From Clostridium nigeriense (GTDB lineage Bacteria > Bacillota > Clostridia > Clostridiales > Clostridiaceae), in NCBI RefSeq assembly GCF_900086595.1, contig NZ_LT575472.1, positions 396,637 through 460,636 on the forward strand: DNA of 64,000 bases, in the 5' to 3' direction. Below, in pieces: positions 37,685 to 45,929 of the stretch. The notes under the pieces were generated by a model. The model worked only from the letters and a program-made list of their open reading frames with translations. It had not been told where the DNA came from and did no database searches. The translations under genes were made by a program, and so were the position numbers. The stretch's first letter is position 1; each line of letters opens with the position of its first letter.

Positions 37685-38662
37685 TTGGTTAAAATTAAAA
37701 GATTAATAGCTACGGCAGCATTAAGCATTTTTGCTTTTTCAGCAGTTGGATGTGAAATGATACAAAAAACACCAGAAGCTATAGAGAACACTGTATTAGC
37801 TAAGGTTGGAGACATCAAAATTACAAGAGGAGATGTTAATGAAATAGCAGACCCTTATCTACAACAATATGGTTCTGATTACGATACAAATCCTGATTTA
37901 GCAGAACAAGTAAAGGAATTAAGAACTCAAGCACTAAACTTATTAGTAGAAGAAAAACTTATGTATAAAAAGGCTGAAGAGCTTGGAATGCTTCCAACTC
38001 AAGAAGAAATAGATACAGAAGTTAATAAGTTTATAAGTGATTTAAAGGAAAATCTAGGGGGAGAAGATGCCTTTAATAGTGCTTTAGAGAGTGCTGGATT
38101 GGGTTTAGATGAATATACTTCTAAGATAACTGAAAGTATAGAAGGAAATTTAATTAGAAATAAGGTTACTGAGGAAATATTTAAAGATATAAGTGTTTCT
38201 GATGATGATATAAAGGCTTATTATGATGAAAATTTAGAGGGTTTCAAAACAGCAACAGTTTCTCATATATTAATTAAAGATGAAGCTAAAGCTAAGGAAG
38301 TAAGAGAAAAAGCAGTAAATGGTGAAGATTTTGCTGGGTTAGCTAAAGAGTACTCAGAAGATACAGGAACTAAAGAGAACGGTGGTAGTTTAGGAACTGT
38401 AGCTTATAACACTACTCAATATGTTCAAGAATTTACAGATGCATTTAAGAAATTAAATGAAGGTGAAATTTCTGATTTAGTAAAAAGTACTTACGGATAT
38501 CATATAATTAAAGTTACTGATATAAAGCAAAAAACTTTAGATGAAGCTAAAGAAGAAATAAAATCTAAATTAGAAGGCGAAAAGCAACAAGAAGTTTATA
38601 ATACTTCTATTGAGCAATGGAAAAAAGATTATAAAGTAAAAACATACGAAAAGAGACTTTAA
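37685..38662 (+). CDS. PrsA-like foldase lipoprotein with parvulin domain
   Basis: This protein of 325 residues begins with a lipoprotein signal ending at the lipobox AVGC (Cys near residue 23). An N-terminal SurA-like helical domain follows (about 30-165), and then a PpiC parvulin domain (about 195-290) with TVSHILIKDEAKAKEV, EYSEDTG and YGYHIIKV. It should help fold secreted proteins outside the membrane. The start is TTG 37685 with GAGGG seven bases upstream. It ends in a terminator before spoVT. Confidence 0.9.
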   Translation: MVKIKRLIATAALSIFAFSAVGCEMIQKTPEAIENTVLAKVGDIKITRGDVNEIADPYLQQYGSDYDTNPDLAEQVKELRTQALNLLVEEKLMYKKAEELGMLPTQEEIDTEVNKFISDLKENLGGEDAFNSALESAGLGLDEYTSKITESIEGNLIRNKVTEEIFKDISVSDDDIKAYYDENLEGFKTATVSHILIKDEAKAKEVREKAVNGEDFAGLAKEYSEDTGTKENGGSLGTVAYNTTQYVQEFTDAFKKLNEGEISDLVKSTYGYHIIKVTDIKQKTLDEAKEEIKSKLEGEKQQEVYNTSIEQWKKDYKVKTYEKRL

Positions 38663-38686
38663 TAAAAAAATAATATTTTTATAAAA

Positions 38687-38722
38687 AAGAAATTTAGCTT
38701 ATGCTGAATTTCTTTTTTTATT
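38687..38722 (+). terminator. Terminator of the prsA-like gene
   Basis: AAGAAATTTAGC pairs with GCTGAATTTCTT around a four-base loop, followed by a T run. Confidence 0.85.
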
Positions 38723-38899
38723 TCTTGAGATTTGAAGTTGAACTATTAATTTTTAAAAACTTGGATGTTATCAAAGGAGCATATGAAATTATATAGGTAT
38801 ACTTTTTGTTATAAAATTTGGTTATATGGGTATAAAATTTCTAAGAAGTCAAATAATAATATTGCAACTAATTATTAATAAAGGAGGGAGCTTATAATA

Positions 38900-39448
38900 A
38901 TGAAAGCAACAGGGATTGTTAGACGTATTGATGACTTAGGAAGGGTTGTTATACCAAAAGAAATAAGAAGAACCTTAAGGATTAGAGAAGGAGATCCATT
39001 AGAGATTTTCACTGATAGAGAAGGCGGAGTTATCTTAAAGAAATACTCACCTATTGGAGAATTAACTGATTTTTCAAAAGAATATGCTGAAAGTTTGCAA
39101 CAAGCAATTGGACATATAGTATTAATAGCAGATAAAGATGCATTTATATCAGTAAGTGGTGGCTCTAAAAAGGAATATGTTGAAAGAAAGGTTAGTCAAG
39201 AGTTAGAAAAAATAATGGAAGATAGAAAAGCAGTATTAATAACTGATCAAAGTAAGACTATTCCATTACATAATGATGAAGAAGCAGGAAAATACACTAG
39301 CCAAGTAATATCTCCAATAATTGCAGAAGGAGACGCTATAGGTGCCGTTATTATCTTATCTAAAGAGTCAGGAGAAAAATTAGGGGAACTAGAATTAAAG
39401 TTATCTGAAACAGCTTCAGCTTTCTTAGGTAAACAAATGGAACAATAG
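38900..39448 (+). CDS. spoVT: Stage V sporulation regulator SpoVT
   Basis: This 182-residue protein has an AbrB-type swapped-hairpin DNA-binding N-terminus (GIVRRIDDLGRVVIPKEIRR) and a C-terminal GAF-like domain (about residues 55-178). This is the SpoVT architecture, a forespore regulator of late sporulation genes. AAGGAGGGAG precedes the start. I saw no convincing sigma-G promoter by eye in the 230 bases upstream. spoVB follows. Confidence 0.95.
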   Translation: MKATGIVRRIDDLGRVVIPKEIRRTLRIREGDPLEIFTDREGGVILKKYSPIGELTDFSKEYAESLQQAIGHIVLIADKDAFISVSGGSKKEYVERKVSQELEKIMEDRKAVLITDQSKTIPLHNDEEAGKYTSQVISPIIAEGDAIGAVIILSKESGEKLGELELKLSETASAFLGKQMEQ

Positions 39449-39490
39449 TAGAAATAATTAATAAAATATAAAGTTATCAATAAAAGTAAT

Positions 39491-39547
39491 AATACCTCTA
39501 AACTTAAAATAAAAATTAGTAAAAGCAATTTAAAGTTTGGAGGTATT
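39491..39547 (+). promoter_or_regulatory. Stem-loop masking the spoVB ribosome binding site
   Basis: AATACCTCTAAAC (39491-39503) pairs with GTTTGGAGGTATT (39535-39547) over 13 positions, with one G-U. The 3' arm contains the GGAGG of spoVB, whose ATG lies two bases past the stem. The run of T is too short for a good terminator. Confidence 0.65.
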
Positions 39548-39549
39548 TT

Positions 39550-41085
39550 ATGAAGAAACAATCGTTAATAAAAGCAAGCTTGATACTAGGGATAGCGGGT
39601 ATAGTAGCAAGGTTTTTAGGATTATTCTTTAGATGGCCACTAATTATGCTTATAGGAGATGAAGGAGTAGGATATTATCAAATGTCGTATCCTTTATATA
39701 TGTTTTTCGTTGCTATGGCTTCAGGTGTTCCTGTTGCTATTTCAAAGATGATTTCAGAGAAAAAAGCAAAGGGAGATATAGAAGGCATATTTGTTATACT
39801 AAAGGAATCTAGTATTTTAATGATGATTTTAGGAATTGGTACAACCCTAATATTATTTGTATTTGCAAAACCTATAATAAAGTTTGTGCAGTGGGATATG
39901 AAATCATATTATTCTTTATTAGGAATATCCTTTGCGCCATTTGTAATATCGATTATGACTATTTATAGAGGTTTTTTTCAAGGGCTTCAAAATATGACGC
40001 CTTCTGGAATATCACAGATTCTAGAACAAATAGGAAGAGTAATAATTGGAGTTGGACTAGCTCTATTACTTTTACCTAAAGGAATAGAATATGCCGCAGG
40101 GGGAGCTGCCTTTGGTGCTGCTGCTGGAGGAGTTATAGGAGCAAGTTATTTATATGAAAAGTATAAAAAAGTTAGAAAGGAAATGTGGAATAAAAAAGTT
40201 AAAAGTAATCCGGAAGTATTATCTGCCATATTAAGAATAGCATTACCTATATCTGTAGGAGCTACAGTAGGAACTATAATGAGTTTAATAGATTCAATTT
40301 TAGTTCCACAGAAATTATTACAATCAGGATTATCATCAGAAAGTGCAACAATATTATATGCTCAATTAACAGGAAAGGCTAATGTAATAACTAACATTCC
40401 TCTAACTCTATCTATGGCATTAGGAACTTCTTTAATTCCAATAATAGCAGAAAGCTATATTATGAATAGAAGAGGAGAGCTTCAGTCTAAAGTTCAATTA
40501 TCAATGAAAATGTCAATGTTAATAGCAATGCCTTGTACATTGGGATTATTTTTCCTTGCAGGACCAATAATGAAGGTTATATTTCCCGGGAAATATGATG
40601 GTATACTAATTTTAAAATACCTATCACTATCTATTCCATTTATTATAATAACTCAAACTACTACCTCAATAATGCAAGGTATAGGGCATTATATAAGACC
40701 TATAATTAATTTATTTATAGGATGTATAGTTAAGGTGGTATTAACATTTATACTAGTACCAATGCCAGAAATTAATATTTATGGAGCTGTCATAGCAAGT
40801 ATATCAGCCTATTTAGTTGCAACTTTACTAAACTTGATTTCTTTAAGAAGTAAGTTGAAACTTAGACTAAAGATATATCAAACTTTCATAAAACCTACTT
40901 TAGCAGCTATATTTATGATAATTGGCGTATTATTTTCATATATATCATTATTTAATAAAACAGGAAGCAATACTTCTTCTTGCTTATTAGCTATATTTTT
41001 GGGTATTATTATATATGTGATATTAATATTAATACTTAGAATATTTAGTATAGATGAGATAAAAAATAAAATTATAAAAAATTAA
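39550..41085 (+). CDS. spoVB: SpoVB/MurJ-type polysaccharide flippase
   Basis: This 511-residue MVF/MATE-like membrane protein with about 14 helices is closest to SpoVB. It has the N-terminal QSLIKASLILGIAGIVARFLG in two parts and the GDEGVGYYQMSYPLY stretch typical of the family. Members move lipid-linked peptidoglycan precursors across membranes, and SpoVB is needed for spore cortex. GGAGG precedes the ATG but lies inside a hairpin arm. It follows spoVT and precedes the YabN/MazG gene, as in other clostridia. Confidence 0.9.
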   Translation: MKKQSLIKASLILGIAGIVARFLGLFFRWPLIMLIGDEGVGYYQMSYPLYMFFVAMASGVPVAISKMISEKKAKGDIEGIFVILKESSILMMILGIGTTLILFVFAKPIIKFVQWDMKSYYSLLGISFAPFVISIMTIYRGFFQGLQNMTPSGISQILEQIGRVIIGVGLALLLLPKGIEYAAGGAAFGAAAGGVIGASYLYEKYKKVRKEMWNKKVKSNPEVLSAILRIALPISVGATVGTIMSLIDSILVPQKLLQSGLSSESATILYAQLTGKANVITNIPLTLSMALGTSLIPIIAESYIMNRRGELQSKVQLSMKMSMLIAMPCTLGLFFLAGPIMKVIFPGKYDGILILKYLSLSIPFIIITQTTTSIMQGIGHYIRPIINLFIGCIVKVVLTFILVPMPEINIYGAVIASISAYLVATLLNLISLRSKLKLRLKIYQTFIKPTLAAIFMIIGVLFSYISLFNKTGSNTSSCLLAIFLGIIIYVILILILRIFSIDEIKNKIIKN

Positions 41086-41104
41086 AAAGTAAGGAGAGAA
41101 CCTA

Positions 41105-42577
41105 ATGATAAAGATAATAGGTTTAGGACCTGGTGCACCAGAAGCTTTAACTATTGGAGCAGTTAGAGCATTAGAGGAAGGAAAAAATATATATTTTAGA
41201 ACTGAAAAGCATCCCACTGTAGATTATTTAAAAGGAAGAGTAAAAGAATTTAAAACATATGACCACTATTATGAAGTTTCAGAAAACTTTGATGAAGTTT
41301 ATTCTAGTATAGCAAAGGATATAATTAATAATCATAAGGATTGTAATGAAATAATATATGCAGTTCCAGGACATCCTTTAGTAGCAGAAAAATCAGTATT
41401 TAATCTTATGAATTTATGTGATGAAGAAGGGATTAAATATGAGATAGTTCCAGCTGTAAGCTTTATAGACGCAATGATGGATGTATTAAAAATAGATCCA
41501 ATTGAAGGATTAAAGGTTATTGATGCTTTTGATATAAATAATCAAGTTTTAGATAAAAGAATAGGCACTATAATTACTCAAGTATATAACCAGTTAATAG
41601 CTTCAGAAGTTAAGTTAAGATTACTTGATTATTATAATGATGATACGGAAATATATTTTGTTAGGGCAGCAGGAATAGAAGGAGAAGAATCTATTAGAAA
41701 AATCCCTATTTATGAGCTTGATATGCAGGAGGATATAGACTATTTAACTTCCATTTATATACCTAAAGATATGAACAATAAAAAAGATTTTAATGATTTA
41801 GTGGAAATAGTAGATAAATTAAGAGGTGAAGATGGCTGTCCTTGGGATATGGAGCAAACTCATGAAAGTATAAAAAATCAGCTTTTAGAAGAAGCTTATG
41901 AGTTAGTAGATAGCATTAATAATGACGATATAGATGGAATGATTGAAGAACTTGGAGATGTTTTATTACATGTAGTATTCCATGCATCTATAGGAAAAGA
42001 TGATGGATATTTTAATATTTATGATGTAATTGGCTCTATATGTGATAAAATGATTTATAGACATCCTCATGTTTTTGGAAGTTTAGATATTTCAAATAGT
42101 GATGAAGTTTTAGATAATTGGGAAGAACTTAAGAAGAAAGAGAAGCACTTTGAAACTATAACTGATGAAATGAAGGCTGTAGCTACGGCTCTTCCAGCAC
42201 TTATTAGAGCTCATAAGGTTCAAAAAAAAGCAGCCAAGGTTGGATTTGATTGGGATAAGGTTGAAGAAGCAGCTCTAAAGGTAAAAGAAGAATTGAAAGA
42301 GGTATTAGATGTATATAAATCCAATAATAAGGAAAAAATAAAAGGTGAAGTAGGTGACTTGATTTTTGCTTGCGTAAACGTAGCAAGGCTGTTAAAAGTA
42401 GATGAAGAAGAAGCACTAAACTTAACTATCAAAAAGTTTATAAATAGATTCTCTTTTATAGAAGAAGAAGCACTAAAAAAAGGTAAAACATTAAATGAAA
42501 TGACATTAGAAGAAATGGATAAAATATGGAATATAGCAAAAGATAAAGAATTTCATAAAAATAAGAAGGATTTATAA
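41105..42577 (+). CDS. mazG: YabN-type fusion: tetrapyrrole methylase domain + MazG
   Basis: This 490-residue protein has an N-terminal SAM-dependent tetrapyrrole-methylase-like domain (GLGPGAPEALTIGAV at residues 5-19) and a C-terminal tandem MazG NTP pyrophosphohydrolase region. The MazG motifs are EEAYELVDSINNDD and EELGDVLLHVVFHA. This is the Bacillus YabN layout. The MazG part probably clears aberrant NTPs. The methylase part has no known substrate. AAGGAGAG precedes the start. Confidence 0.93.
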   Translation: MIKIIGLGPGAPEALTIGAVRALEEGKNIYFRTEKHPTVDYLKGRVKEFKTYDHYYEVSENFDEVYSSIAKDIINNHKDCNEIIYAVPGHPLVAEKSVFNLMNLCDEEGIKYEIVPAVSFIDAMMDVLKIDPIEGLKVIDAFDINNQVLDKRIGTIITQVYNQLIASEVKLRLLDYYNDDTEIYFVRAAGIEGEESIRKIPIYELDMQEDIDYLTSIYIPKDMNNKKDFNDLVEIVDKLRGEDGCPWDMEQTHESIKNQLLEEAYELVDSINNDDIDGMIEELGDVLLHVVFHASIGKDDGYFNIYDVIGSICDKMIYRHPHVFGSLDISNSDEVLDNWEELKKKEKHFETITDEMKAVATALPALIRAHKVQKKAAKVGFDWDKVEEAALKVKEELKEVLDVYKSNNKEKIKGEVGDLIFACVNVARLLKVDEEEALNLTIKKFINRFSFIEEEALKKGKTLNEMTLEEMDKIWNIAKDKEFHKNKKDL

Positions 42578-42779
42578 AATTTTTGAAGAATAATATATAT
42601 TGATTTATACTATACTATAAATAACTTATTGTAATAAATAGCTTTTATAACAAAAAATTCATAATGTTATAGACTAGCACCAAAAGACGATATATAATAA
42701 GAGAATGTAGTTATAGTACATATTAACAGAAATAGTTAACTACTAAAATATACACGGGTTATTTAAGGAGGATGTAATT

Positions 42780-43055
42780 GTGAATAAAGCAGAATTAATC
42801 ACTAGCATGTCAGAAAAAAGTAAATTAACTAAAAAGGATGCTGAATTAGCGTTAAAAGCATTTATAGAAAGCGTTGAAGAAGCATTAGAAAAAGGCGAAA
42901 AAGTACAATTAGTTGGATTTGGTACTTTTGAAACTAGAGAAAGAGCTGCAAGAGAAGGAAGAAATCCAAGAACTAAAGAAACAATAAGCATTCCAGCTTC
43001 AACTGTTCCAGTATTTAAAGCTGGTAAAGAATTCAAAGAAAAAGTAAATAAATAG
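42780..43055 (+). CDS. hup: HU-family DNA-binding protein
   Basis: This 91-residue histone-like protein matches HU throughout, with the DNA-binding arm GFGTFETRERAAREGRNPRT and the C-terminal FKAGKEFKEKV. It bends and compacts DNA as a dimer. The start is GTG 42780, preceded by AAGGAGG. A strong terminator follows, so it is likely monocistronic and highly expressed. Confidence 0.96.
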   Translation: MNKAELITSMSEKSKLTKKDAELALKAFIESVEEALEKGEKVQLVGFGTFETRERAAREGRNPRTKETISIPASTVPVFKAGKEFKEKVNK

Positions 43056-43061
43056 TATAAT

Positions 43062-43092
43062 AAGAACCCGAGTTTACTCGGGTTCTTTTGAT
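43062..43092 (+). terminator. Terminator of hup
   Basis: AAGAACCCGAGT pairs exactly with ACTCGGGTTCTT around a two-base gap, followed by TTTTG. Confidence 0.88.
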
Positions 43093-43119
43093 AAATAACA
43101 AATTTAAGGAGATGATATT

Positions 43120-43380
43120 ATGAGGTTGGATAAGTACCTTAAGGTTTCTAGAATTATAAAAAGAAGAACAGTAGCTAAGGAAGTTTGTGAAGGAGAAAGA
43201 GTTTCTATTAATGGAAAGATAGCCAAACCTTCAACTGTTGTAAAAGAAGGGGATATAATTGAAATCCAATTTGCTAACAGATCATTAAAAGCAAGAATTG
43301 TAAACATAGCTGAGCATGTTAAAAAAGAAAATGCAAAAGAAATGTATGAGATATTAGAAGGAGAAGAAGATAAAGAATAA
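43120..43380 (+). CDS. rqcP: RqcP (YabO), S4-domain ribosome quality-control factor
   Basis: This protein of 86 residues is an S4 RNA-binding domain with the motif MRLDKYLKVSRIIKRRTVAKE and a conserved VSINGKIAKPSTVVKEGD-like second half. RqcP aids poly-alanine tailing of stalled nascent chains with RqcH. Its position before yabP, yabQ and divIC is the conserved Firmicutes order. AAGGAGATG precedes the ATG. Confidence 0.93.
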   Translation: MRLDKYLKVSRIIKRRTVAKEVCEGERVSINGKIAKPSTVVKEGDIIEIQFANRSLKARIVNIAEHVKKENAKEMYEILEGEEDKE

Positions 43381-43431
43381 AAAGAATTTCTCTTTCATAT
43401 ATTTTTATAAAGAATATGTGGAGGAGATAAG

Positions 43432-43725
43432 ATGGAAAAGAAAAGTGAAAATAGGCTTGAAGAGCCGAGGGGAAATATAATTTTAGAAAATAGGAAAAAG
43501 TTAGTTCTTACTGGGGTAGAAGAGGTTATAAGTTTTGATGATGAGAAGATTTTATTAAATACAAAATTAGGGTTTTTAACTATTAAGGGTTCAGAATTGA
43601 AAATGAATAAGCTTGATGTTCAAAATGGGGACGTAATAATAGTTGGAAATATATCTTCGATAGTTTATAGTAGTAAAGAAGTAAAAAAAGAAAAAGAAAG
43701 TATAATTTCTAAATTATTTAAGTAG
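43432..43725 (+). CDS. yabP: Sporulation protein YabP
   Basis: This 97-residue protein matches YabP, with NRKKLVLTGVEEVISFDDE and LNTKLGFLTIKGSELK in place. YabP is made in the mother cell and is needed for sporulation in Bacillus, with unknown biochemistry. TGGAGGAG precedes the ATG. It is seven bases from yabQ and coupled to it. Confidence 0.9.
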   Translation: MEKKSENRLEEPRGNIILENRKKLVLTGVEEVISFDDEKILLNTKLGFLTIKGSELKMNKLDVQNGDVIIVGNISSIVYSSKEVKKEKESIISKLFK

Positions 43726-43731
43726 GATGAT

Positions 43732-44121
43732 ATGCCATTAAGTTTAGAGGCTCAATTTAACATAGTATTATATTCCATACTTTCTGGAATATTAGCTGGT
43801 ATATTATTTGATCTATACAACATAATAAGGGGAAGCAAGATTCCTAAAATAATACTATTTATAGAGGATATATTATTTTGGATTCTTACTGCTATTATAA
43901 TTTTTACTTTTTTACTTTATACAAACTATGCCTTCTTAGGTCCCTATGTATACATTTTTATGATCTTGACCTTAATTATTTACTTAAAGCTTATAAGCCC
44001 TAAGGTTTTAAAATTAGAGTTATATATAATTAGCAAAATAGGAAAATTCATTAGGATAATTTTAAAGAATATAATTTACCCTATAAAAATAATATATTAC
44101 GGTATTTCTGGAAAAAAATGA
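43732..44121 (+). CDS. yabQ: Spore cortex protein YabQ
   Basis: This 129-residue membrane protein has four hydrophobic segments and matches YabQ by the N-terminal SLEAQFNIVLYSILSGIL and its place between yabP and divIC. YabQ locates to the forespore membrane and is needed for cortex formation. Its start follows yabP closely, with only a weak AGGATGA site, which fits translational coupling. Confidence 0.88.
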   Translation: MPLSLEAQFNIVLYSILSGILAGILFDLYNIIRGSKIPKIILFIEDILFWILTAIIIFTFLLYTNYAFLGPYVYIFMILTLIIYLKLISPKVLKLELYIISKIGKFIRIILKNIIYPIKIIYYGISGKK

Positions 44122-44213
44122 TTTAAAAACCATGAACATAAAAAAATAACTTGAATAAAATATTTATAGTGTTTAAAATATATTATATAATATATTTAAA
44201 GAGGGTGAGAGCA

Positions 44214-44492
44214 ATTAAAAAGCAATTAACTCTTAAAAGATTGATTATAGTTTTTATTTTTGCGATTTTTGTTGTTAATTATATTAAACAAGAAATTACA
44301 ATGAGAAGAATTCAGGAAGATATTGTTATTAGTCAAGAACAATTACAGGAGCTTAAAGATAAAAATAGTAAGTTAGAATCTGACCTTAAAAAGGCAAATG
44401 AATCTAATGAATATCTTGAAAAGCTTGCGAGAGAAAGACTAGGCATGATCAAAGAAGGAGAAAAAGTCGTAAATTCTGAGAAGCAGAATTAA
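44214..44492 (+). CDS. divIC: Septum formation initiator DivIC/FtsB-like protein
   Basis: This protein of about 92 residues has one transmembrane helix (LKRLIIVFIFAIFVVNYI) and an extracellular coiled coil (about 35-75), ending in ARERLGMIKEGEKV. This is the DivIC/FtsB pattern of the divisome. The start is unusual. No ATG is in frame at the N-terminus, and a good site (AGAGGG, 44200-44205) lies eight bases before ATT 44214. A GTG at 44205 overlaps that site and a TTG at 44151 has none. I favour ATT. Confidence 0.82.
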   Translation: MKKQLTLKRLIIVFIFAIFVVNYIKQEITMRRIQEDIVISQEQLQELKDKNSKLESDLKKANESNEYLEKLARERLGMIKEGEKVVNSEKQN

Positions 44493-44574
44493 AGAATATG
44501 TTTTAGAACTATTTAAAAGGGGTTATTATTATAATAACATATATTATTTAATTTTAAGGAGGAATCTTTGTAAC

Positions 44575-44985
44575 ATGACCTTGATGGCAGGAAACATATT
44601 AGAAGGTACAGTAGTTAATATAACTAGTTTTGGAGCTTTCGTAGAAATAGAGGGTAAGACAGGGCTGGTTCACATTTCAGAAGTGGCAGATTCATTTGTT
44701 AAGGATATTAGACAACACCTTAATGAACAAGATAAAGTTAAGGTAAAGGTAATATCTATTGATGATAATGGAAAAATAAGCTTGTCGATAAAGCAAGCAA
44801 ATGTTCAAAAAAAATCAGTTAAACCTATAGAAATAGATTGGTCTTCAGAAAGTAAAAAAACTGGTATGAATACAGGAAATTTCGAGGATATAATGTCAAG
44901 GTTCTTAAAAGACAGCGAAGAGAGAATGCAAGACGTGAAAAAGAAACAAGATTTTAAATCTAAGAGCTCTAGAAAAAGTTATTAA
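44575..44985 (+). CDS. S1-domain RNA-binding protein (YabR-like)
   Basis: This 136-residue protein has one S1 RNA-binding domain at residues 5-75 (GNILEGTVVNITSFGAFVEI, GLVHISEVADSFV, VKVISIDDNGKISLS). It ends in a Lys/Ser-rich tail. It matches YabR/general stress protein 13 types found after divIC in Firmicutes. The start ATG follows AAGGAGG by 12 bases, longer than usual. An in-frame ATG three codons later is even further away. A terminator follows. Confidence 0.88.
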   Translation: MTLMAGNILEGTVVNITSFGAFVEIEGKTGLVHISEVADSFVKDIRQHLNEQDKVKVKVISIDDNGKISLSIKQANVQKKSVKPIEIDWSSESKKTGMNTGNFEDIMSRFLKDSEERMQDVKKKQDFKSKSSRKSY

Positions 44986-45029
44986 TAAGTTAAATTCGAC
45001 ATCATATAAATTTAATATATAAATCTATA

Positions 45030-45066
45030 AAAAGACTAATTTCAATAAATGGATTAGTCTTTTATA
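45030..45066 (+). terminator. Terminator after the S1-domain gene
   Basis: AAAAGACTAAT pairs with ATTAGTCTTTT around a 12-base loop. Confidence 0.75.
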
Positions 45067-45121
45067 ATGTTATTCTTTAAAAATTATAGATATGATTAAA
45101 TAAAAAAATGAAAAAAAGATG

Positions 45122-45150
45122 TTGACACTATATAAAACATCATATATAAT
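45122..45150 (+). promoter_or_regulatory. Strong sigma-A promoter of the tRNA cluster
   Basis: TTGACA and TATAAT are both perfect hexamers with a 17-base spacer, 35 bases before the first tRNA-Leu. Confidence 0.88.
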
Positions 45151-45185
45151 TAATTTTGTCGCTGAGGGGCGACAGAAAAAAACAT

Positions 45186-45272
45186 GCTGAAGTGGCGGAA
45201 CAGGCAGACGCACAGGACTTAAAATCCTGCGGTAGCGATACCGTACCGGTTCGATTCCGGTCTTCAGCACCA
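45186..45272 (+). tRNA. tRNA-Leu (anticodon TAA)
   Basis: The cloverleaf has acceptor GCTGAAG/CTTCAGC, a long variable arm (class II) and an encoded CCA. The anticodon loop CTTAAAA gives TAA, reading UUA leucine codons. Confidence 0.95.
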
Positions 45273-45294
45273 AGCTAAATTCAACTTTTAATAT

Positions 45295-45370
<76 letters not shown>

Positions 45371-45380
45371 AAAAAAATGT

Positions 45381-45457
45381 GGCGGAATAGCTCAGCTGGC
45401 TAGAGCACTCGGTTCATACCCGAGGTGTCGTAGGTTCAAGTCCTATTTCCGCTACCA
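45381..45457 (+). tRNA. Elongator tRNA-Met (anticodon CAT)
   Basis: The 77-base cloverleaf has acceptor GGCGGAA/TTCCGCT, loop TTCATAC with anticodon CAT, and encoded CCA. The body resembles elongator tRNA-Met rather than tRNA-Ile2, which also carries CAT before lysidine modification. Confidence 0.88.
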
Positions 45458-45462
45458 TACAA

Positions 45463-45549
45463 GCTGAAGTGGCGGAACAGGCAGACGCACAGGACTTAAA
45501 ATCCTGCGGTAGCGATACCGTACCGGTTCGATTCCGGTCTTCAGCACCA
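45463..45549 (+). tRNA. tRNA-Leu (anticodon TAA), second copy
   Basis: It is identical over its 87 bases to the tRNA-Leu at 45186-45272, including the encoded CCA. Confidence 0.95.
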
Positions 45550-45580
45550 AGCACTTAAGTATAACTTAAGTGCTTTTTTG
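45550..45580 (+). terminator. Terminator of the tRNA cluster
   Basis: AGCACTTAAGT pairs with ACTTAAGTGCT around a three-base loop, followed by six T, directly after the last tRNA. Confidence 0.9.
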
Positions 45581-45771
45581 TTTTTTAAATTAAAAATAGC
45601 TATTTAATAACTCTATAAAAATTATATATAATTTATAACTTAAAAATAAAATTAAGTATATGCCATAACTTTAGAAAATATTAATATATATATGAAAAAA
45701 ATTCTTCAAAAACTATGTAATAGTGACAAATTTATATTAAAAATAAAATTTATATTTCTAATAAAGCCTTG

Positions 45772-45825
45772 ATATCTAAAACTCCTTGTATGAAAAGGTG
45801 TATTCATATAAGGAATTTTAGATAT
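45772..45825. other. Long stem-loop upstream of spoIIE
   Basis: Arms 45772-45793 (ATATCTAAAAC...TATGA) and 45804-45825 (TCATA...TTTTAGATAT) pair at 20 of 22 positions plus one G-U, with a ten-base loop. No T run follows. It lies in the 380-base gene-free gap between the tRNA terminator and spoIIE. Nothing else is evident in that gap except AT-rich DNA. Confidence 0.6.
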
Positions 45826-45929
45826 TATTGTCCTACGAAAAAAAAATTAAGATACATCATATGACAGATATTTTTTTTATGAGATGCTATAATTTTAATT
45901 ACATTTTATGGAAATATGGAGGAAGAGAA

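Noticed and set aside
45381-45457. Could be tRNA-Ile2 (CAT modified by the nearby tilS product)
   Set aside because: The acceptor and body match elongator tRNA-Met better. The nearness of tilS is conserved synteny, not evidence.
45828-45929. N-terminal extension of spoIIE
   Set aside because: The first 34 codons have no ribosome binding site and start inside the edge of a hairpin. GGAGGAAG precedes ATG 45930, and the family starts there.
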